This document shows, piece after piece, positions 1 to 13,221 of a stretch of DNA of 64,000 nucleotides (the first letter of the stretch is position 1; every line of letters begins with the position of its first letter). The notes below the pieces were generated by a model that saw only the letters and a list, made by a program, of their open reading frames with translations, searched no databases and had not been told where the DNA came from. A program made the position numbers and the translations under genes. Origin of the DNA: Pseudomonas putida (GTDB lineage: Bacteria; Pseudomonadota; Gammaproteobacteria; Pseudomonadales; Pseudomonadaceae); contig NZ_CP016634.1 of assembly GCF_002741075.1 (NCBI RefSeq), forward strand, positions 946,501-1,010,500. Reading direction: 5' to 3'.

Positions 1-213
1 ATCGGGCCGCCTATAAGACGAAAGGCGTAAGGGCAATGTGGCGCGATGCCGCAGGTTGCGCCTATGCGTGGCTGGATTTAATGAGGGCTGGTCAATGGCC
101 GCCGCCGATCGGCTTGCAACTTGGTGCTCGAAGCTTGCAGCTCAGGAAAGCTGGTTTAGGCTCATTGGATCGCAGGATGTCCAATCACACCTGGAAAAGC
201 GGAGTAGTGCAGC

Positions 214-1470
<1,257 letters not shown>

Positions 1471-1480
1471 GGGCAATGAA

Positions 1481-1512
1481 AACCGGCCAGTCCTTGCGGG
1501 GCTGGCCGGTTG
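1481..1512. terminator. hairpin between convergent icd and cspD
   Basis: ACCGGCCAG and CTGGCCGGT form a 9-bp perfect stem between two convergent genes. There is only a short T tract on either side, so it may work in both directions, weakly. Confidence 0.6.
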
Positions 1513-1542
1513 CTGATGTGCCTGCAGAAGGTAGGGGGAGAA

Positions 1543-1800
1543 TCAGGCCTGGACCGTGCTCTCGACCGGCTGGGCATCGATCTTTGCTGCCGTGGCGCCC
1601 GCGCCGCAGATATTGACGGCGTGCAGCCCCTTGGGTCCTTGGACGATGTCGAAGGTCACGGACTGGCCAGCCTTGAGTGTCTTGTAGCCGTCCATCTGGA
1701 TATGCGAATAATGGGCGAACAGGTCTTCGCTCTTGCCCTCCTCATTGACGAATCCATAGCCCTTGGCATTGTTGAACCACTTGACTTTACCGCTCGCCAT
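1543..1800 (-). CDS. cspD: cold-shock-domain protein CspD
   Basis: An 85-residue single-stranded nucleic-acid-binding protein with one OB-fold cold-shock domain. RNP1 (KGYGFV) and RNP2 (DLFAHYSHI) are both present in the first 35 residues. The C-terminal tail after residue 70 is longer than in CspA and is typical of CspD, which in E. coli inhibits replication in stationary phase. The start is placed at MASGKVKWF; an upstream in-frame ATG would add six residues without family support. It is divergent from clpS, a neighbour relation conserved in gamma-proteobacteria. Confidence 0.92.
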   Translation of the reverse strand: MASGKVKWFNNAKGYGFVNEEGKSEDLFAHYSHIQMDGYKTLKAGQSVTFDIVQGPKGLHAVNICGAGATAAKIDAQPVESTVQA

Positions 1801-2030
1801 CCTCATGTCCCTCTGCAAAGGACTCCATCACTGGAGTATCATCCACGTCATCCGCATACGAACCATGCGAAAAAATCTGGTTGACTGCGCGGATCTTTAT
1901 CGACCACGGTGGGTTCTTATTGGTTGTAACACCGTTTTGCCGATAGTCAAGGTCAGGCGGCCCCCGCGCCGGCAGCGGCCTACGCGGTCAAACCATCACC
2001 TTAACTTGTCGTTATGATGAAATTCTTTCC

Positions 2031-2393
2031 ATGCAACCACTCAGCCAGATTCGACTAACATTCAATCAGGATCGCCCGCAATCTAACGAGGACGACGGCT
2101 CCGGTCTGGCGGTACAGGAAGCCAAGCCGATCCTGCAGGCGCCACCGATGTACAAGGTGGTTTTGTTCAACGATGACTACACGCCAATGGATTTCGTCGT
2201 CGAAGTGCTCGAGACGTTCTTCAATCTGAACCGCGAGCTGGCGACCAAGATCATGCTGACCGTCCATACCGAAGGGCGGGCAGTGTGCGGATTGTTTACC
2301 CGTGACATCGCCGAGACAAAGGCCATGCAGGTCAACCAATACGCCAGGGAAAGCCAGCATCCGCTACTCTGTGAAATCGAGAAGGACGGTTAA
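2031..2393 (+). CDS. clpS: ClpA adaptor protein ClpS
   Basis: Adaptor that binds N-degrons (Leu, Phe, Trp, Tyr) and delivers them to ClpAP. The 120-residue protein has the N-degron pocket segment [12 protein letters not shown] at about residues 45-56 and the conserved GRAVCG segment near residue 83. The disordered N-terminus is as expected. It lies 30 bp upstream of clpA, so the two are probably co-transcribed. Bpt and Aat, which create N-degrons, are encoded a few kilobases downstream. Confidence 0.96.
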   Translation: MQPLSQIRLTFNQDRPQSNEDDGSGLAVQEAKPILQAPPMYKVVLFNDDYTPMDFVVEVLETFFNLNRELATKIMLTVHTEGRAVCGLFTRDIAETKAMQVNQYARESQHPLLCEIEKDG

Positions 2394-2423
2394 TCGCCGA
2401 CCACTTGGGTATGAGGTGAAGCT

Positions 2424-4694
2424 ATGTTAAACCGCGAGCTCGAAGTCACCCTCAATCTGGCCTTCAAGGAGGCTCGTTCGAAGCGTCATGAGTTCATGAC
2501 CGTCGAGCACCTGCTGCTTGCACTCCTTGACAATGAGGCCGCCGCGACCGTTCTGCGCGCCTGTGGCGCCAATCTCGACAAGCTCAAGCACGACCTGCAA
2601 GAGTTCATCGATTCCACCACGCCGCTGATTCCTGTTCATGACGAGGACCGCGAGACCCAGCCGACCCTGGGCTTCCAGCGCGTGCTGCAGCGTGCCGTGT
2701 TCCATGTGCAAAGTTCCGGCAAGCGCGAAGTCACCGGCGCCAACGTGTTGGTGGCGATCTTCAGCGAACAGGAAAGCCAGGCCGTGTTCCTGCTCAAGCA
2801 GCAGAGCGTGGCGCGTATCGATGTGGTCAACTACATCGCCCATGGCATCTCCAAGGTGCCGGGCCACGGGTCGCACAGCGAAAGCGACCAGGACATGCAG
2901 GACGAGGAGGGTGGCGAATCCGCATCCTCGAGCAATCCACTGGATGCCTATGCCAGCAACCTGAACGAGCTGGCTCGCCTGGGTCGTATCGATCCGCTGG
3001 TGGGTCGTGAGCAGGAAGTCGAGCGCGTGGCGCAGATTCTTGCCCGTCGGCGCAAGAACAACCCGCTGCTGGTTGGCGAGGCTGGCGTGGGCAAGACTGC
3101 CATCGCCGAGGGCCTGGCCAAGCGCATCGTCGACGGCCAAGTGCCAGACCTGCTGGCCCAGAGCGTGGTGTACTCCCTGGACCTCGGCGCATTGCTGGCC
3201 GGTACCAAGTACCGCGGCGACTTCGAGAAGCGCTTCAAGGCGCTGCTCGGTGAGCTGCGCAAGCGTCCGCAGGCCATTCTGTTCATCGATGAGATCCACA
3301 CCATCATCGGCGCGGGTGCTGCATCGGGTGGGGTGATGGACGCCTCCAACCTGCTCAAGCCGCTGCTGTCGTCGGGCGACATCCGCTGCATCGGCTCGAC
3401 CACGTTCCAGGAGTTTCGTGGCATCTTCGAGAAGGATCGCGCCCTGGCGCGGCGCTTCCAGAAGGTCGACGTCACCGAGCCGTCGGTGGAAGACACCGTG
3501 GGCATCCTGCGGGGCCTGAAGGGGCGCTTCGAGAGTCATCACAATATCGAGTACAGCGACGAAGCCCTGCGCGCCGCCGCCGAACTCGCTGCACGCTACA
3601 TCAATGACCGGCACATGCCGGACAAGGCCATCGACGTAATCGACGAAGCAGGCGCATACCAGCGCCTGCAGCCTGAGGCCAGTCGCGTCAAGCGCATCGA
3701 TGTGCCACAGGTCGAGGATATCGTCGCCAAGATCGCGCGTATTCCGCCTAAGCACGTCACCAGTTCCGACAAAGAGCTGCTGCGCAACCTCGAACGCGAT
3801 CTCAAGCTGACCGTGTTCGGTCAGGATGCCGCCATCGATTCGCTGGCCACCGCCATCAAACTGTCCCGTGCCGGGCTCAAGTCGCCGGACAAACCGGTTG
3901 GCTCGTTCCTGTTCGCAGGCCCCACCGGCGTGGGCAAGACCGAAGCCGCTCGGCAGTTGGCCAAGGCGCTGGGCGTGGAGTTGGTGCGCTTCGACATGTC
4001 CGAGTACATGGAGCGGCATACCGTATCGCGCCTGATCGGTGCGCCTCCAGGCTATGTCGGGTTCGATCAGGGCGGTCTGCTGACCGAGGCGATCACCAAG
4101 CAACCGCACTGTGTGCTGTTGCTCGACGAGATCGAGAAGGCCCATCCGGAGGTCTTCAACCTGCTGCTGCAGGTGATGGATCACGGGACCCTGACCGACA
4201 ACAACGGGCGTAAAGCGGACTTCCGCAACGTGATTCTGATCATGACCACCAACGCCGGTGCCGAAACCGCCGCGCGGGCCTCGATCGGCTTCACTCAGCA
4301 GGACCACACCTCCGACGCCATGGAAGTGATCCGCAAGAGCTTCACGCCGGAGTTCCGCAACCGTCTGGACACCATCATCCAGTTCGGCCGCCTGAGTCAC
4401 GAAACCATCAAGAGCATCGTCGACAAGTTCCTCATCGAACTGCAGGCGCAACTGGAAGACAAGCGCGTGCTGCTGGAGGTCAGTGATGACGCTCGCGGTT
4501 GGCTGGCGGCTTCTGGTTATGACGTGCAGATGGGCGCGCGGCCGATGGCGCGGCTCATTCAGGATAAGATCAAGCGGCCGCTGGCCGAGGAGATCCTGTT
4601 CGGTGAGTTGTCCGAGCACGGTGGCGTGGTGCACGTCGATCTGCGCGACGGCGAGTTGGTGTTCGACTTCGAGACCACGGCTGAGGTCGCATGA
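2424..4694 (+). CDS. clpA: ATP-dependent Clp protease ATPase subunit ClpA
   Basis: Hexameric AAA+ unfoldase that feeds ClpP. The 756-residue protein has an N-terminal Clp_N double repeat (about 1-150), a first AAA+ module with Walker A GEAGVGKTA (about 216) and a second with GPTGVGKTE (about 500), and a C-terminal D2-small domain. An acidic linker with many Glu, Asp and Ser residues lies between the N-domain and D1 (about 150-170). Length and order match the family. clpP is not in this window. Confidence 0.97.
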   Translation: MLNRELEVTLNLAFKEARSKRHEFMTVEHLLLALLDNEAAATVLRACGANLDKLKHDLQEFIDSTTPLIPVHDEDRETQPTLGFQRVLQRAVFHVQSSGKREVTGANVLVAIFSEQESQAVFLLKQQSVARIDVVNYIAHGISKVPGHGSHSESDQDMQDEEGGESASSSNPLDAYASNLNELARLGRIDPLVGREQEVERVAQILARRRKNNPLLVGEAGVGKTAIAEGLAKRIVDGQVPDLLAQSVVYSLDLGALLAGTKYRGDFEKRFKALLGELRKRPQAILFIDEIHTIIGAGAASGGVMDASNLLKPLLSSGDIRCIGSTTFQEFRGIFEKDRALARRFQKVDVTEPSVEDTVGILRGLKGRFESHHNIEYSDEALRAAAELAARYINDRHMPDKAIDVIDEAGAYQRLQPEASRVKRIDVPQVEDIVAKIARIPPKHVTSSDKELLRNLERDLKLTVFGQDAAIDSLATAIKLSRAGLKSPDKPVGSFLFAGPTGVGKTEAARQLAKALGVELVRFDMSEYMERHTVSRLIGAPPGYVGFDQGGLLTEAITKQPHCVLLLDEIEKAHPEVFNLLLQVMDHGTLTDNNGRKADFRNVILIMTTNAGAETAARASIGFTQQDHTSDAMEVIRKSFTPEFRNRLDTIIQFGRLSHETIKSIVDKFLIELQAQLEDKRVLLEVSDDARGWLAASGYDVQMGARPMARLIQDKIKRPLAEEILFGELSEHGGVVHVDLRDGELVFDFETTAEVA

Positions 4695-4715
4695 CGGTAG
4701 GGCTGCTGCGCAGCC

Positions 4716-4787
4716 CTTTCGTGGTACAAGGCCGCTCCTGCAAGAGGGCGAGTTCCCTCCTGTAGAAGCGGCCTTGTGCTGCGAAAA
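4716..4787. repeat. inverted pair of REP-like palindromes
   Basis: Two copies of a roughly 27-bp element with the core AAGGCCGCTCCTGCA and its inverted near-copy TGTAGAAGCGGCCTT face each other between clpA and infA. A second pair sits downstream of cysG. This is the arrangement of pseudomonad extragenic palindromes. Confidence 0.75.
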
Positions 4788-4825
4788 ATCAGCAAGGCGG
4801 CGTTCTGCGCATTATGAGCGAGCAT

Positions 4826-4857
4826 AAAAAAGCCCGGCACATTGGCCGGGCTTTTTC
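4826..4857 (-). terminator. intrinsic terminator of infA
   Basis: AGCCCGGC pairs with GCCGGGCT around a 6-nt loop. Read on the minus strand it ends in six T residues, just downstream of infA. Confidence 0.85.
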
Positions 4858-4869
4858 ATTGGCTGAGAC

Positions 4870-5088
4870 TCAGCGGGCGCGGTAGGTGATGCGGCCCTTG
4901 CTCAGGTCATACGGCGTCAGTTCGACGCGGACCTTGTCGCCAGTGAGAATACGGATGTAGTTCTTGCGCATCTTTCCGGAGATGTGCGCGGTTACGACGT
5001 GCCCGTTTTCCAACTCCACGCGGAACATGGTGTTGGGCAGGGTGTCGACGACAGTACCTTCCATTTCGAAGCTGTCTTCTTTCGACAT
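4870..5088 (-). CDS. infA: translation initiation factor IF-1
   Basis: The 72-residue S1/OB-fold protein binds the A site of the 30S subunit during initiation. The sequence from [13 protein letters not shown] through the conserved [15 protein letters not shown] and [14 protein letters not shown] segments is a full-length IF-1. The start is at MSKED; an upstream in-frame ATG would add 16 residues not found in the family. It stands between clpA and bpt as in other pseudomonads. Confidence 0.97.
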
Positions 5089-5191
5089 GCAGTAAAGCCC
5101 TCGGTATCCAGTGATTGGCCCGATACACAACTGCACCGGGCAAAAAAGTGGCGTGGATTATGCCGGAAAACTGTGTTTCAAGCCAATGCTT

Positions 5192-5899
5192 TCAATTGAG
5201 GGTGACCCAGCGCTGATTGATCAACAGTTCGATAGGCCGGTACTGAGTCTTGTAGTTCATTTTCTTGCAGTTCTTGATCCAGTAACCGAGGTAGACCGCG
5301 TCGAGGTTTTGGCGCAGGGCTTCGGTGATCTGCCAGAGGATGGCATAGCGCCCGAGGCTGCGGCGCTCCTGCTCGGGTTCGTAGAAGGTATAGACCGCCG
5401 AGAGGCCGTTGGGCAGCAGGTCGCTCACGGCCACCGCCACCAGTTTGCCTTCCAGGCGGAACTCATAGAACCAGCAGAACGGCAGGTCGCGTACCAGGAA
5501 GGTGGAGAACTGGTCACGGCTTGGTGGATACATGTCACCGTCGGCATGACGTTGCTCGATATAGCGTCGGTAGAGGTCGAAATATTCTTCGCGAAACGTC
5601 GGGCGGGCGGCGGTGACGGTCAGGTCGGCATTGCGTTTGAGGATGCGCCGTTGCTGACGGTTAGGAATGAAGCGTGCAGCCGGAATACGCGCAGGCACGC
5701 ACGCGTTGCAATTCTGACAATGAGGGCGGTACAGGTGATCGCCACTGCGCCGGAAGCCCATTTCCGACAGGTCGGCATACACATGCACATCCATCGGTTG
5801 GCTAGGGTCCAGGAACAGCGTAGTGGCCTGTTCCTCCGGCAGGTAGCTGCAGGAGTGGGGTTGAGTGGCATAGAACTTCAACCGCGCCAGCTCTGTCAT
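5192..5899 (-). CDS. bpt: aspartate/glutamate leucyltransferase (Bpt/Ate family)
   Basis: Transfers leucine from Leu-tRNA to proteins with N-terminal Asp or Glu, making them ClpS/ClpA substrates. The 235-residue protein has the Cys-containing N-terminal ATE domain ([10 protein letters not shown], then [12 protein letters not shown] near residue 60) and the C-terminal acyltransferase fold ([25 protein letters not shown]). The start MTELARLKF fits the family better than a Met two residues upstream. Bacterial Bpt enzymes were long annotated as arginyltransferases. It is followed upstream by aat, another N-end-rule transferase. Confidence 0.94.
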   Translation of the reverse strand: MTELARLKFYATQPHSCSYLPEEQATTLFLDPSQPMDVHVYADLSEMGFRRSGDHLYRPHCQNCNACVPARIPAARFIPNRQQRRILKRNADLTVTAARPTFREEYFDLYRRYIEQRHADGDMYPPSRDQFSTFLVRDLPFCWFYEFRLEGKLVAVAVSDLLPNGLSAVYTFYEPEQERRSLGRYAILWQITEALRQNLDAVYLGYWIKNCKKMNYKTQYRPIELLINQRWVTLN

Positions 5900-5954
5900 G
5901 ATCAACCCCTCGGTAAGACTTTGACTTAAGTGTAAGCCAGCTGGCAGAACTCGC

Positions 5955-6635
5955 CTAGCGAGCCCAGGTGGCTGTATTGGGGGCGTCGAGATAGCGTGTC
6001 AAATGCTCTGCGAAACGGGCTCGGCTGATGGCGCGGGCCCCGAGGCTATGCAGGTGATTGGTCGGCATCTGGCAGTCGATCAGCACGAAGCCGGCAGCCT
6101 TCAAATGCTCGACCAAGGCCACGAAGCCAACCTTGGAGGCGTTGTCGGCGCGGCTGAACATCGACTCGCCGAAAAACAGTCGGCCCATGGCCAGGCCATA
6201 GAGCCCGCCCACCAGTTCGCCATCCCGACGCACCTCAACGGAGTGGGCGATGCCGCGGCGATGCAGTTCGCAGTAGGCCGCCTGCATGTTGTCGGTGATC
6301 CAGGTGCCGTCGGCATAGTCGCGTGGTGCGGCGCAGGCGGCGATGACGGCGGGGAAGTCAGTGTCGAAGCTGACTTGGTAATGGCCCTGGCGGATGAACT
6401 TGGCCAGCGAGCGCGACACATGCAGCTCCTGCGGGAACAGCACGGTGCGTGGGTCCGGTGACCACCACAGGATCGGTTGGCCATCCTGGTACCACGGGAA
6501 GCAGCCATGGCGATACGCCTGTATCAAGCGCTCAGGCGTCAGGTCGCCGCCCGCGGCCAGCAGACCGTTGGGGTCGTGCAGGGCTTTTTCCAGGGGCGGG
6601 AAAGTCAATGAGTCGCGGTTTAGCCAGGTGAGCAT
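5955..6635 (-). CDS. aat: leucyl/phenylalanyl-tRNA-protein transferase
   Basis: Adds Leu or Phe to proteins with N-terminal Arg or Lys, marking them for ClpS/ClpAP. The 226-residue protein carries the family landmarks [15 protein letters not shown] near residue 25, [20 protein letters not shown] near 45 and [19 protein letters not shown] near 143. It runs in the same direction as bpt, with about 55 bp between them, suggesting an operon of N-end-rule enzymes. Confidence 0.96.
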   Translation of the reverse strand: MLTWLNRDSLTFPPLEKALHDPNGLLAAGGDLTPERLIQAYRHGCFPWYQDGQPILWWSPDPRTVLFPQELHVSRSLAKFIRQGHYQVSFDTDFPAVIAACAAPRDYADGTWITDNMQAAYCELHRRGIAHSVEVRRDGELVGGLYGLAMGRLFFGESMFSRADNASKVGFVALVEHLKAAGFVLIDCQMPTNHLHSLGARAISRARFAEHLTRYLDAPNTATWAR

Positions 6636-7076
6636 GGTCTCTCGGCGGTGGGGGAGGGGAGGGCAATCAGCATGGCGCGGTGCTGGTTTGAGGTCAATGT
6701 GTGGCCTTGTGGTGTCAGTTGGCGGCGTATGCAGCGGGCTGTTTAAGGGGCTGACGGCATCCTCTTCGCAGGTAAGCCCACTACTGCTATAGAAACGGGG
6801 CTGGCGCTTTGCGAGGTAATTTCCTACACATTCAGGTGTTCATCGGCACCATCCGGCGCATTTGCTGTCATACCTGTGCAAAAACACAGCATAAGCCTTT
6901 GTCACAAAAGAAAATGCATGCTCAAATTGCACCCATAGGAAATCCGCGCCGCTCCAGCCTCACCTGGCGTGCCGCCATGGCGGCTGGCGGGCAGTAATGT
7001 TAAAAGTAGTGGTTCATTGACCGGACACCGGGTCGATCACTACTGGACGCGCAGCAAGCGCAGGAATAGACGCGTT
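6636..7076. other. 441-bp intergenic region between aat and ftsK
   Basis: No convincing coding sequence. The region is AT-richer near 6830-6940 than its surroundings and contains a candidate LexA box (see separate entry). In P. aeruginosa, as I recall, trxB occupies this position; there is no trace of it here. Confidence 0.6.
6874..6889. promoter_or_regulatory. candidate LexA (SOS) box upstream of ftsK
   Basis: CTGTGCAAAAACACAG fits CTGT-N8-ACAG, the minimal LexA operator pattern. It lies about 190 bp before the ftsK start. E. coli ftsK is SOS-inducible (dinH). The central eight bases are less AT-rich than the canonical site, so this is tentative. Confidence 0.35.
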
Positions 7077-9515
7077 TTGAAGAAATCCACCGCAACCCCG
7101 CCCCCTTTGCCCGTGCCCCTGTGGCGGCAGCAGCTGCACTACCGCCTCAAGGAAGGTGCGCTGATCGCTGTCGGCGCCCTGTGCCTGTACCTATGGATGG
7201 CACTGCTGACCTACGACACGTCCGATCCAGGCTTCAGTCACACCAGCAATGCCGAGCAGGTGCAGAACGCCGCTGGCCGCGCCGGTGCCTACTTCGCCGA
7301 TGTCCTGTTCATGGTGCTGGGCTACTTCGCCTATATCTTCCCGTTGCTGCTGGCGATCAAGACCTGGCAGATCTTCCGCGAGCGTCACCAGCCCTGGCAG
7401 TGGAGCGGCTGGCTGTTTTCCTGGCGGCTGATCGGGCTGGTATTCCTAGTGCTGTCGGGCGCGGCGCTGGCGCATATCCATTTCCATCCCCCGGCGAGCA
7501 TGCCGTTCTCCGCGGGCGGAGCCCTGGGCGAGAGCCTGGGCGATCTCGCCCGCAACCTGCTGAATGTGCAGGGCAGCACCTTGATGTTCATCGCCTTGTT
7601 CCTGTTCGGGCTGACCGTCTTCACCGATTTGTCCTGGTTCAAGGTGATGGACATGACCGGCAAGATCACGCTCGATCTGTTCGAGCTAGTGCAAGGTGCG
7701 GCCAACCGCTGGTGGGAGGCGCGCAATGAACGCAAGCGTCTGGTGGCGCAACTGCGTGAGGTCGATGAGCCGATCCTCGACGTGGCGCCGATGGCCGCCG
7801 AGAAGCGCGAGCCGATCAAGCCGCAACCACGTGAGCGCATCAACGAGCGCGACGAAGCGCCAGCCCGGCCGGTCGTGCAGCGTGAACCGGTGGTGCCACG
7901 CGAGCAACCGGTCGCACCGGTGATCATGCCGCCAGCTCCGGTCAAGACGCCTGAGCCGAGCAAGCGCGTGATGAAGGAAAAGCAGGCGCCGCTGTTCGTC
8001 GACAGCGCCGTGGAAGGCACCTTGCCCTCGATTTCCATTCTCGACCCGGCCGAGCAGAAGAAGATCGAGTACTCGCCAGAATCCCTGGCCGGGGTCGGTC
8101 AGTTGCTGGAGATCAAACTCAAGGAATTCGGCGTTGAAGTCGCGGTGGACTCGATCCACCCGGGCCCTGTGATCACCCGCTACGAAATCCAACCGGCCGC
8201 CGGTGTGAAGGTCAGCCGCATCGCCAACCTGGCCAAGGACCTGGCGCGCTCCCTGGCGGTGACCAGTGTGCGTGTGGTGGAAGTCATCCCGGGCAAGACC
8301 ACCGTCGGTATCGAGATTCCCAACGAAAACAGGCAGATGGTGCGCTTCTCCGAGGTCCTGTCCACGCCGCAGTACGATGAGCAGAAATCCCCGGTCACCC
8401 TGGCCCTCGGTCACGACATCGGCGGCAAGCCGGTGATCACCGACCTCGCCAAGATGCCGCACCTGCTGGTGGCCGGTACCACCGGTTCCGGTAAGTCGGT
8501 GGGCGTCAATGCCATGATTCTGTCGATCCTGTTCAAGTCGAGCCCTGAAGACGCGCGGCTGATCATGATCGACCCGAAAATGCTCGAGCTGTCGATCTAC
8601 GAGGGTATTCCGCACCTGCTCTGCCCGGTGGTCACCGACATGAAGGACGCCGCCAATGCCCTGCGCTGGAGCGTGGCCGAGATGGAGCGTCGCTACAAGC
8701 TGATGGCCGCCATGGGCGTGCGAAACCTGGCGGGCTTCAACCGCAAGATCAAGGATGCCCAGGAGGCCGGCGAGGTCATCCACGACCCGCTGTACCGCCG
8801 TGAGAGCATGGACGACGAGCCGCCGGCGCTGAAGACGCTGCCGACCATCGTGGTGGTCGTCGACGAGTTCGCGGACATGATGATGATCGTCGGCAAGAAG
8901 GTCGAAGAACTGATCGCCCGTATCGCCCAGAAGGCGCGGGCCGCCGGTATTCACCTGATTCTTGCTACCCAGCGTCCGTCGGTGGATGTGATCACCGGTC
9001 TGATCAAGGCCAACATTCCGACCCGCATGGCGTTCCAGGTATCCAGCAAGATCGACTCGCGAACCATCATCGACCAGGGTGGCGCCGAGCAGTTGCTCGG
9101 TCACGGCGACATGCTCTACATGCCACCAGGCACCAGCCTGCCGATTCGTGTGCACGGGGCGTTCGTTTCCGACGATGAAGTGCACCGGGTGGTCGAAGCC
9201 TGGAAGCTGCGCGGCGCGCCGGACTACAACGACGACATCCTCAACGGTGTCGAGGAAGCCGGCAGTGGCTTCGAGGGCGGCGGTGGCGGTGGCGGCGATG
9301 GCGACGACCCGGAAGCCGATGCGCTGTACGACGAAGCCGTGCAGTTCGTCCTGGAAAGCCGTCGGGCGTCCATTTCCGCGGTACAGCGCAAGCTGAAGAT
9401 CGGCTACAACCGCGCCGCGCGGATGATCGAGGCAATGGAGATGGCCGGTGTGGTCACCCCCATGAACAGCAACGGCTCGCGGGAAGTGATTGCCCCGGGC
9501 GGCCCACGCGATTGA
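7077..9515 (+). CDS. ftsK: DNA translocase FtsK
   Basis: Septal DNA pump that clears chromosome termini and activates XerCD at dif. The 812-residue protein has four predicted N-terminal membrane segments (about 25-180), a Pro/Glu/Arg-rich linker (about 240-330), a RecA-like motor with Walker [12 protein letters not shown] (about 467) and Walker [14 protein letters not shown] (about 590), and a C-terminal gamma winged-helix domain ([15 protein letters not shown]) that reads KOPS sequences. I chose the TTG at 7077 because the protein from there ([14 protein letters not shown]) matches the Pseudomonas family N-terminus; an ATG at 6969 would add 36 atypical residues. A Gly-rich loop near residue 730 separates motor and gamma domain. 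Confidence 0.95.
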   Translation: MKKSTATPPPLPVPLWRQQLHYRLKEGALIAVGALCLYLWMALLTYDTSDPGFSHTSNAEQVQNAAGRAGAYFADVLFMVLGYFAYIFPLLLAIKTWQIFRERHQPWQWSGWLFSWRLIGLVFLVLSGAALAHIHFHPPASMPFSAGGALGESLGDLARNLLNVQGSTLMFIALFLFGLTVFTDLSWFKVMDMTGKITLDLFELVQGAANRWWEARNERKRLVAQLREVDEPILDVAPMAAEKREPIKPQPRERINERDEAPARPVVQREPVVPREQPVAPVIMPPAPVKTPEPSKRVMKEKQAPLFVDSAVEGTLPSISILDPAEQKKIEYSPESLAGVGQLLEIKLKEFGVEVAVDSIHPGPVITRYEIQPAAGVKVSRIANLAKDLARSLAVTSVRVVEVIPGKTTVGIEIPNENRQMVRFSEVLSTPQYDEQKSPVTLALGHDIGGKPVITDLAKMPHLLVAGTTGSGKSVGVNAMILSILFKSSPEDARLIMIDPKMLELSIYEGIPHLLCPVVTDMKDAANALRWSVAEMERRYKLMAAMGVRNLAGFNRKIKDAQEAGEVIHDPLYRRESMDDEPPALKTLPTIVVVVDEFADMMMIVGKKVEELIARIAQKARAAGIHLILATQRPSVDVITGLIKANIPTRMAFQVSSKIDSRTIIDQGGAEQLLGHGDMLYMPPGTSLPIRVHGAFVSDDEVHRVVEAWKLRGAPDYNDDILNGVEEAGSGFEGGGGGGGDGDDPEADALYDEAVQFVLESRRASISAVQRKLKIGYNRAARMIEAMEMAGVVTPMNSNGSREVIAPGGPRD

Positions 9516-9577
9516 TGATCACCTTGCCCGGCGCCGAAGGCGGCGCCTGGCCCATTCACTGTTCAACGAGGATTCCC

Positions 9578-10201
9578 ATGCGCGCGATTCGCATGCTGTT
9601 GGTTTCTGCCCTGGCCCTGGGCGCTGTGTCGGCCCAGGCCGATGAGAAGGACGTTGCACGCTTGACCCAGTTGCTGGAGAAGTCGCAGACCATCTCCGCC
9701 CGCTTCTCCCAGCTCACCCTCGATGCCGGCGGCACGAGCCTGCAGGAGACCAGCGGCGAGATGTCGGTCAAGCGTCCGGGCCTGTTCTACTGGCACACCG
9801 ATGCACCCCAGGAGCAGGTGGTGGTGTCCGATGGCCAGAAGGTCACCCTGTGGGACCCTGACCTGGAGCAGGCCACCATCAAGAAGCTCGATGTGCGTTT
9901 GAACCAGACCCCGGCGCTGCTGTTGTCCGGTGATGTGTCCAAGATCAGCCAGAGCTTCGATATCACTTCCAAGGAGCAGGGCGAAGTCATGGACTTCACC
10001 TTGAAGCCCAAGACCAAGGACACCTTGTTCGACTCCCTGCGGGTGTCGTTCCGTCGCGGTCTGATCAACGACATGCAACTGGTCGACAGCGTGGGCCAGC
10101 GCACCAATATCCTGTTCAACGGGGTCAAGGCCAACGAGGCGATCCCGGCGAGCAAGTTCCAGTTCAAGATCCCGGAAGGCGCCGACGTCATCCAGGAGTA
10201 A
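9578..10201 (+). CDS. lolA: outer-membrane lipoprotein carrier protein LolA
   Basis: Periplasmic chaperone that takes lipoproteins from LolCDE to LolB. The 207-residue precursor starts [15 protein letters not shown] with a signal peptide cleaved near AQA-DE. The mature part has the LolA fold signature [12 protein letters not shown] and the [16 protein letters not shown] segment. It follows ftsK by about 60 bp and precedes rarA by 12 bp, a conserved ftsK-lolA-rarA order. Confidence 0.95.
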   Translation: MRAIRMLLVSALALGAVSAQADEKDVARLTQLLEKSQTISARFSQLTLDAGGTSLQETSGEMSVKRPGLFYWHTDAPQEQVVVSDGQKVTLWDPDLEQATIKKLDVRLNQTPALLLSGDVSKISQSFDITSKEQGEVMDFTLKPKTKDTLFDSLRVSFRRGLINDMQLVDSVGQRTNILFNGVKANEAIPASKFQFKIPEGADVIQE

Positions 10202-10213
10202 CGAGAGCGCATC

Positions 10214-11539
10214 ATGGACCTGTTTCGAAGCGAACCTGTCGCCCAGCCCCTGGCCGCCCGACTGCGCCCGTCCAACCTGGACGAGTACGTCGGCCAGGAG
10301 CACCTGCTGGCGCGCGGCAAGCCGCTGCGTGAAGCGCTGGAGCAGGGTGCGCTGCACTCGATGATCTTCTGGGGGCCGCCAGGGGTGGGCAAGACCACTC
10401 TGGCGCGGCTGTTGGCGCAGTTCTGCGATGCACACTTCGAGACGGTGTCGGCGGTGCTGGCCGGGGTCAAGGAGATCCGCCAAGCGGTGGAGGTGGCCAA
10501 GCAGCAGGCCGGCCAGTATGGCCGCCGGACCATCCTGTTCGTCGACGAGGTGCACCGCTTCAACAAGTCCCAGCAGGATGCCTTCCTGCCGTATGTGGAA
10601 GACGGCACGCTGATCTTCATCGGTGCCACCACCGAGAACCCCTCGTTCGAACTGAACAACGCCTTGCTGTCGCGGGCTCGGGTATACGTGCTCAAGAGCC
10701 TGGACGAAGCGGCCCTGCGCAAACTGGTCAATCGCGCCCTGACCGAGGAGCGGGGCCTGGGCACGCGTCAGCTGAGTGTCGGCGATGAAGCCTTCAAGAT
10801 GTTGATGGCGGCGGCCGACGGCGATGGCCGGCGCATGCTCAATTTGCTCGAGAATGCCTCGGACCTTGCCGAGGATGGCGGTGAGATCGGCGTCGATCTG
10901 TTGCAGAGCCTGCTTGGCGACAGCCGTCGGCGCTTCGACAAGGGGGGTGAGGCCTTCTACGACCAGATCTCGGCATTGCACAAGTCAGTGCGCGGCTCCA
11001 ACCCCGATGCGGCCCTGTACTGGTATGCGCGCATGCTCGATGGTGGCTGCGACCCGCTGTACATCGCTCGCCGGGTGGTGCGCATGGCCAGCGAGGACAT
11101 CGGCAATGCCGACCCGCGCGCCTTGAGCCTGTGCCTGGCGGCCTGGGATGTTCAGGAGCGCTTGGGCAGCCCCGAGGGTGAGTTGGCGGTGGCCCAGGCC
11201 ATCACCTACATCGCCTGCGCACCGAAGAGCAATGCCGTGTACGTGGGCTTCAAGGCCGCCATGCGCGAGGCTGCCGAGCATGGTTCGCTGGAGGTGCCGC
11301 TGCACCTGCGCAACGCCCCCACCAAGCTGATGAAGCAACTGGGGTATGGCGAGGAGTACCGCTACGCCCACGACGAGCCCGATGCTTATGCTGCCGGCGA
11401 GGATTACTTCCCTGAAGCGCTCGAACCGCGCCAGTACTACCAGCCCGTGCCGCGAGGCCTGGAGCTGAAGATCGGCGAGAAGCTGCGCCACCTGGCCGAG
11501 CTCGACCGCAACAGCCCCCGCCAGCGGAGAAAACCATGA
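10214..11539 (+). CDS. rarA: replication-associated recombination AAA+ ATPase RarA (MgsA)
   Basis: Clamp-loader-like ATPase that acts at stalled replication forks. The 441-residue protein has [15 protein letters not shown] at the N-terminus, Walker [12 protein letters not shown] near residue 58, Walker [17 protein letters not shown] near 110, sensor 1 GATTENPSF, and the MgsA C-terminal domain ([19 protein letters not shown]). It overlaps the start of crcB by 4 bp (ATGA), so the two are translationally coupled. Confidence 0.96.
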   Translation: MDLFRSEPVAQPLAARLRPSNLDEYVGQEHLLARGKPLREALEQGALHSMIFWGPPGVGKTTLARLLAQFCDAHFETVSAVLAGVKEIRQAVEVAKQQAGQYGRRTILFVDEVHRFNKSQQDAFLPYVEDGTLIFIGATTENPSFELNNALLSRARVYVLKSLDEAALRKLVNRALTEERGLGTRQLSVGDEAFKMLMAAADGDGRRMLNLLENASDLAEDGGEIGVDLLQSLLGDSRRRFDKGGEAFYDQISALHKSVRGSNPDAALYWYARMLDGGCDPLYIARRVVRMASEDIGNADPRALSLCLAAWDVQERLGSPEGELAVAQAITYIACAPKSNAVYVGFKAAMREAAEHGSLEVPLHLRNAPTKLMKQLGYGEEYRYAHDEPDAYAAGEDYFPEALEPRQYYQPVPRGLELKIGEKLRHLAELDRNSPRQRRKP

Positions 11540-11910
11540 TTGCCCTGATTGCCGCGGTCAGCGCGGGTGGTATCGCCGGGACCTTGTTGCGCTTCGCCAC
11601 CTCGAACTGGGTCGCGGCCCACTGGCCACGGCACTTCTATCTGGGTACGCTGGCGGTCAACCTGGTTGGCTGCCTGCTGATCGGCCTGCTGTACGGCCTG
11701 TTCCTGCACAAACCGCTGGCGCCGGTCGAACTGCGCGCCGGCCTGATCGTCGGCTTCCTTGGCGGCCTGACGACGTTTTCCTCCTTCTCGCTCGATACCG
11801 TGCGCCTGATGGAAAGTGGGCAAGTGCCCCTCGCCTTGGGCTATACCAGTATCAGCGTGGTGGGCGGGCTTCTGGCCACCTGGGCCGGCCTGTCCCTGAC
11901 CCGTTTCTGA
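11536..11910 (+). CDS. crcB: fluoride ion channel CrcB/Fluc
   Basis: Small four-helix membrane protein that exports fluoride as a dual-topology dimer. The 124-residue protein has the characteristic [13 protein letters not shown] at the N-terminus, [13 protein letters not shown] near residue 40 and [16 protein letters not shown] near residue 72. There is no fluoride riboswitch directly upstream because the start lies inside the end of rarA. Confidence 0.95.
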   Translation: MIALIAAVSAGGIAGTLLRFATSNWVAAHWPRHFYLGTLAVNLVGCLLIGLLYGLFLHKPLAPVELRAGLIVGFLGGLTTFSSFSLDTVRLMESGQVPLALGYTSISVVGGLLATWAGLSLTRF

Positions 11911-11928
11911 ACCAACACCTACACATAA

Positions 11929-13221
<1,293 letters not shown>

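Noticed and set aside
2427..4634. 735-codon minus-strand frame opposite clpA
   Set aside because: Antisense shadow; low-quality composition and complete overlap with a certain gene.
11300..11540. Fluoride riboswitch searched for upstream of crcB
   Set aside because: The upstream sequence is rarA coding DNA and crcB overlaps its end.
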